In this document: one piece after another, positions 1-3,955 of the stretch | How the letters are laid out: each line of letters starts with the position of its first letter | Numbering within the stretch: the stretch's first letter is position 1 | Origin: MGR-bin208 sp043779285 | GTDB taxonomy: Bacteria > Bacteroidota > Bacteroidia > Chitinophagales > Chitinophagaceae | Direction: 5' to 3' | Length of the DNA: 6,909 nucleotides | NCBI GenBank assembly: GCA_043779285.1 | Contig: JAYWEL010000258.1 | Coordinates: 1-6,909 of the forward strand | Notes under the pieces: generated by a model | Seen by the model: the letters and a program-made list of their open reading frames with translations, nothing else | The model's database searches: none | Told to the model about the DNA's origin: nothing | Program-made: the position numbers and the translations under genes

Positions 1-25
1 TAACTTCATTCAATAATATAATACA

Positions 26-226
26 ATGAGCGACAAAAATCAGGGCACAGTTAAATTTTACAACAGAGAAAAAGGATTCGGTTTCATTAAACATGATGAC
101 TCCAACAAAGAAACTTTTGTACATTCCAGCGGTCTTATAGACCAGGTAAATGAAGGCGATAAAGTAGAATTCGATTTACAGGAAGGCAAAAAAGGAATGA
201 ATGCAGTAAATGTAAAACTGGCATAA
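26..226 (+). CDS. Cold-shock domain protein (CspA family)
   Basis: A 66-residue single cold-shock domain protein, the usual length for the CspA family. These are small cytoplasmic OB-fold proteins that bind single-stranded RNA and DNA and act as RNA chaperones. The RNP1 motif is intact at residues 16-21 (KGFGFI) and an RNP2-like motif lies at 30-35 (ETFVHS), with the nucleic-acid-stacking aromatics F18, F20, F31 and H33 present. The first strand reads TVKFYN, where many homologues have VKWFN. The domain ends normally at the C-terminus (NAVNVKLA). The ATG at 26 is chosen because the domain begins almost at once; only 25 bases of AT-rich leader are in the window, so a cold-shock 5' UTR cannot be judged. 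It is followed at 273-321 by a strong hairpin that may end its transcript. Family assignment is secure; whether it is cold-induced is unknown. Confidence 0.95.
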   Translation: MSDKNQGTVKFYNREKGFGFIKHDDSNKETFVHSSGLIDQVNEGDKVEFDLQEGKKGMNAVNVKLA

Positions 227-272
227 AGTTTTATTTTGCTCAAGGAGTAGAACATAAATAATGCCTTTTATA

Positions 273-321
273 AACACAACTACCCCATTTGAATAGATTA
301 TTCAAATGGGGTAGTTGTGTT
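273..321. terminator. Long perfect hairpin, possible terminator of the cold-shock gene
   Basis: The arms 273-295 and 299-321 are perfect reverse complements over 23 bases, separated by only 3 bases (gat, 296-298). The stem has a GC core (CCCC/GGGG) with AT-rich ends. It begins 47 bases after the cold-shock stop codon, so transcript ending or 3'-end protection is the simplest reading. Neither side carries a proper T-run, so it is not a textbook intrinsic terminator. A 9-base inverted repeat (tgcctttta at 262-270, taaaaggca at 373-381) encloses it, so it may instead be the core of a small mobile or palindromic element. Confidence 0.55.
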
Positions 322-467
322 AGGGGATTCTATGCCGGTTTCCCATCCCTTTTGTACTTTTAGTTTGTATTTTAAAAGGCAATTAGTTTAATTAAACCCA
401 CGAAAACAGCATTGCCAAAAAAGAACTGCCAGGTTTTGATGATAATAAATTATTTAATTCAGGAGTT

Positions 468-614
468 ATGTCAGCCAAGGAAGTATTGGATAAATGGATT
501 GACGCTTTTAATAAAGCCGATATAGAATCAATTGCAGAACTCTACAGTGAGGATGCGGTCAATCATCAGGTTGCATTAGAGCTTGTGGTTCGAAAACCTA
601 TTCAAGCGGTTTGA
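468..614 (+). pseudogene. Truncated SnoaL/NTF2-like protein remnant
   Basis: A short frame of 48 codons from ATG 468 to TGA 612-614, preceded by AGGAG at 461-465. The translation contains KEVLDKWIDAFNKADIESIA followed by ELYSEDAVNHQVA. This matches the usual N-terminal helices and start of the cone in SnoaL-like/NTF2-like proteins (helix, W..AFN..D...L..LY.EDAV.H). Full family members have about 110-150 residues, so about two thirds of the fold, including most of the sheet, is missing. The frame stops just where a GK-AI-like helix would follow, and I see no continuation in any forward frame up to the next gene. The same frame is open upstream back to 396 but without an obvious start. I read it as a gene remnant; a functional micro-protein is possible but less likely. 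Confidence 0.6.
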
Positions 615-721
615 TATCATTAAAATATTTTTTAAAAAAACAAATTAACCCGAACATCAGATTTTTCGAATTGCTATATTTAATATCTGAGAATCTTAAT
701 TGAAAAGAAAAAAAATACACC

Positions 722-1135
722 ATGAATAATGCAATCAGTTGGTTTGAAATTCCATCAACCGATTTGGATAGGGCAGCAAAATTTTACGAAACCATTTTCG
801 GTATTTCCTTGCACCCACTCGATTTACCCAATATAAAAATGCGGATGTTTCCTTTGGATGATATGATGACACAGGTAGGTGGCGCCATTGTGCATAGCGA
901 AGGTTTTCATAAACCTTCTGCTACAGATGGTCCATTGATTTATTTAAATGCAAACCCGGATGTACAAACAATACTGGATAAAGTGGAAGCAGCCGGTGGA
1001 AAAATTCTTGTTCCTAAAACAATGATTTCTCCGGAATATGGCCATATGGCCGTGATGATCGACACGGAAGGAAACCGGATAGCTTTACACTCGGTACCGG
1101 AAAGCATTGCTAATTCTGAAGCTGTTCAAGTATAA
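722..1135 (+). CDS. VOC family protein (glyoxalase/bleomycin-resistance fold)
   Basis: A 137-residue cytoplasmic protein with two vicinal-oxygen-chelate half-modules. The first starts at residues 5-27 with the typical strand plus helix (ISWFEIPSTDLDRAAKFYET...FG). The second spans about 70-124 and ends in the characteristic strand pair MAVMIDTEGNRIALHS (109-124). Length is normal for single-chain VOC proteins, which usually dimerise. The family includes metal-dependent lyases, isomerases, dioxygenases and antibiotic-binding proteins. I cannot identify a complete His/Glu metal set at the usual positions (E9 is at the first site and no histidine is seen in the first strand), so neither the reaction nor metal dependence can be called. 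The start at 722 is the only ATG that fits the first strand. It stands alone, with about 100 bases of AT-rich spacer before it and about 400 after. Confidence 0.9.
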   Translation: MNNAISWFEIPSTDLDRAAKFYETIFGISLHPLDLPNIKMRMFPLDDMMTQVGGAIVHSEGFHKPSATDGPLIYLNANPDVQTILDKVEAAGGKILVPKTMISPEYGHMAVMIDTEGNRIALHSVPESIANSEAVQV

Positions 1136-1159
1136 ACCAAAAAAGGTTTCTTTTTTTTC
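1134..1159 (+). terminator. Likely intrinsic terminator of the VOC gene
   Basis: AAACC (1134-1138) pairs with GGTTT (1145-1149) around an A6 loop and is followed by C and eight T's (1151-1158). The stem is only 5 bp and overlaps the stop codon, so it is weak on its own. A second stem lies just downstream: AAAGATA 1167-1173 with TATCTTT 1190-1196, extended by TCA/TGA. Together they make transcription ending here plausible. Confidence 0.45.
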
Positions 1160-1535
1160 AATGAAAAAAGATACTCAATCAAGACTGAATATCTTTGGTA
1201 GGGCGGAGTTAAAAACAAACAAAAAAAACGTTAATTAATGAAGTCGAAAAAGAATTAGGGTACCGATTTCAATAGTTATTGTTCAGTAAAAGGGTAAAAA
1301 TTTTCATAGAGTTCTGGATATTGGATTATCGAAATAAGGTTTTTAAAAATCAGGATATCGTTTTTCAATACTGTAAAGGAACAACAATAAATAAGCTGGG
1401 AAAATAGAATAAGTACTCATTCTTATGTCTTAATTTAATGCGGCAATCTGTAGATGATATACGATTCGATTTAGTTTCTGTAGTATCAATTTGTAGTATT
1501 CGTTAACAATTTAATAAAGGGAAAGAAAAAAATTT
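1136..1535. other. 400-base gap with no convincing gene
   Basis: Apart from the terminator-like hairpins at its left end I see no complete gene. One forward frame reads from 1213 to 1407 with a single in-frame TAG at 1273-1275. It contains coding-like stretches (INEVEKELGYRFQ, then WILDYRNKVFKNQDIVFQYC) but no good start and no family I recognise. This could be an eroded gene or chance. Near the right end the octamer tgtagtat occurs twice in direct orientation (1479-1486 and 1492-1499), 13 bases apart, about 40 bases before the next start codon. Its position would suit an operator, but there is no independent support for that. Confidence 0.4.
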
Positions 1536-2054
1536 ATGGAAAAATATGATTGGGCAGAGTTTACGAAAACAATAAATATTAAAGCAGATATTCAGGATGT
1601 CTATGATTTGTTTTCAACCAGATCTGGAATGGAAAGTTGGTTTTTAAGAACCTGTGAATATAAGGATCCAAACGAAAATATTTGTTCCGACGACCAGTTG
1701 GTTGAAACCGGATATTTCTATACGTGGAGATGGTATGGTTGGTCTGATGAGGTTGAAGAGAACGGAAAAATTTTACAAGCAAATGGCACCAATTTTTTTG
1801 AATATTCATTTGATGGCAATGGGGCAACCAATATGATTGTTACTGTAACTATTGAAGAAGAAGAAGCTGAATGCCTCGTTCATTTAAAACAACGAAATAT
1901 CCCAACGGATGAACATGGAAAATCGCATTGGCACCTGGGCTGTGCAGCAGGCTGGACTTTTTATTTGGCCAACCTTAAATCAATATTGGAAGGCGGAATT
2001 GATTTGAGGAATAGGAATCCAAAATACCTTAAACATAAAGTCATTAATTCATAA
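1536..2054 (+). CDS. SRPBCC/AHSA1-like START-fold protein
   Basis: A 172-residue protein with the SRPBCC (START/Bet v 1-like) helix-grip fold, AHSA1-like branch. The N-terminus has the typical first strand and helix (FTKTINIKADIQDVYDLFST, 9-28), then GMESWF (31-36) as in most AHSA1-type proteins. Central strands cover about 55-120, and the long C-terminal helix has the family signature AAGWTFYLANLKSILEGG (137-154). Length is at the longer end of the usual 140-170 range. Members bind hydrophobic ligands or act as stress-related co-factors; this one's ligand cannot be inferred. The ATG at 1536 starts directly before the first strand and has an A/G-rich leader. It lies 14 bases before the DUF1801 gene, so the two are very probably co-transcribed. 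No signal peptide is seen, so it should be cytoplasmic. Confidence 0.88.
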   Translation: MEKYDWAEFTKTINIKADIQDVYDLFSTRSGMESWFLRTCEYKDPNENICSDDQLVETGYFYTWRWYGWSDEVEENGKILQANGTNFFEYSFDGNGATNMIVTVTIEEEEAECLVHLKQRNIPTDEHGKSHWHLGCAAGWTFYLANLKSILEGGIDLRNRNPKYLKHKVINS

Positions 2055-2068
2055 ATAATTTAGCTGCC

Positions 2069-2524
2069 ATGCAATCGAAAGCCTCAACCATTGAAGACTA
2101 TATCAATGAGATACCTGAAGAAAGAAAGGAAGCCATTAAAAATCTTCGAAAAGAAATAAAAAAAAACCTACCCAAGGGTTTTAAAGAAGAGATGAGCTAT
2201 GGCATGATAGGTTATGTAGTACCACACAAACTTTATCCGGCTGGCTATCATTGTACTCCTAAATTGCCACTACCTTTTATGAATATTGCTTCGCAAAAAA
2301 ATTTTATTGCAGTATACAGTATGGCTGTTTACAGCAATCCTAAATTATTGAAATGGTTTACGGATGAATATGCAAAAACAGGAATCGGAAAATTGGATAT
2401 GGGTAAAAGCTGTATCCGTTTTAAAAAACCTGAAAAAATACCTTTCAAACTGATAGGCGAATTGGCTTCTAAAGTTACCGTGGAAGAATGGATCGACTTG
2501 TATGAAAAAAAATTCAAACGTTGA
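2069..2524 (+). CDS. DUF1801 (YdhG-like) domain protein
   Basis: A 151-residue protein matching the DUF1801/YdhG-like family. The N-terminal helical region has the typical pattern STIEDYINEIPEERKEAIKNL (6-26) followed by LPKGFKEEMSYGMIGYVV (34-51). The middle has ASQKNFIAVYSMAVY (74-88), and the C-terminus has KSCIRFKKPEKIPFKLIGEL (113-132) and a closing helix (VEEWIDLYEKK). Length fits full-length family members. Proteins of this fold resemble frataxin in structure, and one Bacillus member has been linked to iron handling; whether that applies here is unknown. It lies 14 bases after the SRPBCC gene on the same strand and is probably translated from the same message. Its stop is 3 bases before repeat copy 1, whose first hairpin could end the transcript. 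Confidence 0.88.
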   Translation: MQSKASTIEDYINEIPEERKEAIKNLRKEIKKNLPKGFKEEMSYGMIGYVVPHKLYPAGYHCTPKLPLPFMNIASQKNFIAVYSMAVYSNPKLLKWFTDEYAKTGIGKLDMGKSCIRFKKPEKIPFKLIGELASKVTVEEWIDLYEKKFKR

Positions 2525-2527
2525 TGT

Positions 2528-2634
2528 TTATACCATCTTGATTTACTAAATAGTCCAACGGACTATGTGTAAATCTTAGATGGTATTATACCGCAGAAAA
2601 GCGCATTAGACTATTTACTGTTTATAAGCGGTAT
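2528..2634. repeat. Structured dispersed repeat, copy 1 (REP/BIME- or MITE-like)
   Basis: This element occupies nearly all of the 109-base gap between two convergent genes. Bases 2528-2622 match 6815-6909 at 94 of 95 positions; the difference is A2608 against G6895. Hairpin A (2530-2586) has stems ATACCATCT/AGATGGTAT, GATTTAC/GTAAATC and ATAGTCC/GGACTAT with a 3-base loop. After one T, hairpin B (2588-2634) is closed by ATACCGC/GCGGTAT. Both hairpins therefore have ATACC...GGTAT ends. The last base overlaps the stop codon of the DsbA-family gene (2634-2636). No coding capacity is seen. It may serve as a bidirectional terminator for the convergent genes. I do not recognise a named repeat family. 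Confidence 0.85.
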
Positions 2635-3287
2635 TATTCCTTTTTAGATGCTGTTAATACCTGTAATATCCTGTCCCGGACATCTTCAATTTTTGTAAAG
2701 CCTTTGGCTATCAGATGGAATTTTGTATCACTCATTTGCAAGAGCAATGCCGGAAAATCTGTAATCTGCAATTGTTTGCACAATGCAAATTCATAAAGTG
2801 CGGCTTCTTTGTATTCTTCATTTTTTAATTTTTGATAAAAAGCCTCTTCATTGATGGAATATTTTTCCAGTAAATGACGGTAAGCTTCATTATCAGTGAG
2901 GTCCCTGCCTTCGTAAATTAATGCATGTTGCAGATCGGCAGCAAACTCAACCTGCCTGTCGGGGTAATAATCCTTGAAAATACATAGGGCTATTGCCGGC
3001 TTTTCCGAGTTGATAAACCAGTCACTCAAATCCGGGTTATTGATATGCCAAAGAAAGTCTGCGCCGAATTCAATCCCTGATAACTCCTCTACCCGTTTAT
3101 ATTGTTCTTTTATATGTGGTGCTGATTTTTCAATGGCATGCGATAATTCTGCGGGTATCATGCCCCCCGACAAAACTTCTATATGTATTTTGTCTTTCAA
3201 TTCTGTTTCCAATTGTTTTATTACAGTACTAAAACCATAACACCAGCCACAGTATGCATCATAACAATAAATCAACGTAGGAGCCAT
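2634..3287 (-). CDS. DsbA-family (FrnE-like) thioredoxin-fold protein
   Basis: A 217-residue thioredoxin-fold protein of the DsbA/FrnE type, with a helical domain inserted between the two halves of the fold. The first strand and active site are at residues 4-20 (TLIYCYDAYCGWCYGFS); the redox motif is C13-G-W-C16. The cis-proline loop is at about 176-181 (TDFPAL, P179), and the final strand and helix follow. Both cysteines are present, so thiol-disulfide activity is expected, though the substrate is unknown. The ATG at 3285-3287 puts the active site at the usual distance from the N-terminus and gives a cytoplasmic protein. An in-frame TTG at 3336-3338 would add a 17-residue hydrophobic stretch resembling a signal peptide; I consider that less likely. 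It lies downstream of the receiver gene on the same strand and its stop touches repeat copy 1. Confidence 0.88.
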   Translation of the reverse strand: MAPTLIYCYDAYCGWCYGFSTVIKQLETELKDKIHIEVLSGGMIPAELSHAIEKSAPHIKEQYKRVEELSGIEFGADFLWHINNPDLSDWFINSEKPAIALCIFKDYYPDRQVEFAADLQHALIYEGRDLTDNEAYRHLLEKYSINEEAFYQKLKNEEYKEAALYEFALCKQLQITDFPALLLQMSDTKFHLIAKGFTKIEDVRDRILQVLTASKKE

Positions 3288-3308
3288 AAAAAATATTGAA
3301 GCTGCAAG

Positions 3309-3338
3309 ATAAAATAGCTTTCTTAATGCTAATTGCAA
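3309..3338 (-). promoter_or_regulatory. Candidate Bacteroidota-type promoter for the DsbA-family gene
   Basis: On the minus strand a TTG (3336-3338) is followed after 19 bases by TATTTTAT (3309-3316), which partly matches the Bacteroidota -7 element TAnnTTTG (two of the six fixed bases differ). This sits 21 bases upstream of the preferred ATG. The spacing fits, but the match is weak and such AT-rich sequence gives chance hits. Confidence 0.2.
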
Positions 3339-3375
3339 TTACACTAAATTTATTTTATTTCAGGTTGGAATAAAT

Positions 3376-3798
3376 TTATTCTTTATCAAAATATGCACGA
3401 TCTCTCAGTTCTTTACTGATGTATATGTGGCCGGAATGAATACTGATGATGGCTTCGAATAATTCATCAATATCTGCTCCTTTTACCAGGTATCCTTTTG
3501 CTCCGGACTTTAGAATGTTTCTTGGATAAGATCCATCATTATGAAATGAGTGTGCTAGGATTTTTATATTGGGATATAGTTTGACGATTTTTCGGGTGGC
3601 TTCAAATCCATTGACCGGTTGCATGTTCAAATCCATGATGATGACATCGGGATTTTTTTCGCCGGAAGAAATGATAGCTTCCGCACCATTTGCGCATGAA
3701 TCAACTATGGTAAACTGGGAATCCAATTCCAATGATTCGCGAAGAGAATGTCTGACATTTTCATGATCATCAACAATTATCACTTTGATTGTTTCCAT
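3376..3798 (-). CDS. Stand-alone response-regulator receiver domain protein
   Basis: A 140-residue protein that is almost entirely one CheY-like receiver domain. Acidic residues D10 and D11 (VDDHE), phospho-acceptor D56 (IIMDLNM), S84 at the Thr/Ser switch position (AHSFH), aromatic Y103 and the invariant K106 (YLVKG) are all present, so it should be phosphorylated by a histidine kinase. Sequence style is that of the NarL/FixJ group, but the protein ends 14 residues into the linker (ISKELRDRAYFDKE) with no DNA-binding HTH. Only 37-88 bases separate it from the next gene and no HTH remnant is seen there. It may act by protein-protein interaction or be a shortened NarL-type regulator. I chose ATG 3796-3798, two codons inside a TTG, because it gives the normal METIKVIIVDD start. 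No kinase gene is in the window. Confidence 0.88.
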   Translation of the reverse strand: METIKVIIVDDHENVRHSLRESLELDSQFTIVDSCANGAEAIISSGEKNPDVIIMDLNMQPVNGFEATRKIVKLYPNIKILAHSFHNDGSYPRNILKSGAKGYLVKGADIDELFEAIISIHSGHIYISKELRDRAYFDKE

Positions 3799-3926
3799 GC
3801 ACAATTTTATTTATAAAAAAATAAGAGTTGTGCAATTAACCACCTTTGCCAGGGTTACTATTAATCAGAGGAGCATTTGTATGCTAGAAAATATACAGTG
3901 GTAAATCTAAGGGTCTAAATCAGTAT

Positions 3927-3954
3927 AAAAAAAAGTATTTATTATATTTAAATA
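3927..3954 (-). terminator. AT-rich terminator-like hairpin after polA
   Basis: Read on the minus strand just after the polA stop, TATTTA (3954-3949) pairs with TAAATA (3941-3936) around a 7-base loop. A C and eight T's follow (3934-3927). The T-run is convincing but the stem is only six A:T pairs, so ending may be incomplete. If it works, polA is transcribed separately from the receiver gene. Confidence 0.35.
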
Positions 3955-3955
3955 T

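Noticed and set aside
652..690. Small inverted repeat TCAGAT...ATCTGA before the VOC gene
   Set aside because: Only 6 bp with a loop of over 20 bases in AT-rich DNA; not enough to claim an operator.
1438..1506. 22-codon ATG frame upstream of the SRPBCC gene as a leader peptide
   Set aside because: No start signal, no attenuator-like structure or codon run after it, and frames of this size are expected by chance.
2553..2611. Integron attC-like ends in the repeat: GTCCAAC fits RYYYAAC and ATTAGAC resembles GTTRRRY
   Set aside because: The right end lacks the required GTT, the inner L'/L'' arms do not pair as in attC, and the main palindrome (2530-2586) is not centred on these ends. The likeness is short and probably chance.
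3376..3804. TTG start at 3804 for the receiver protein
   Set aside because: It adds only M-C before an ATG that gives the standard receiver N-terminus; ATG 3796-3798 is preferred.
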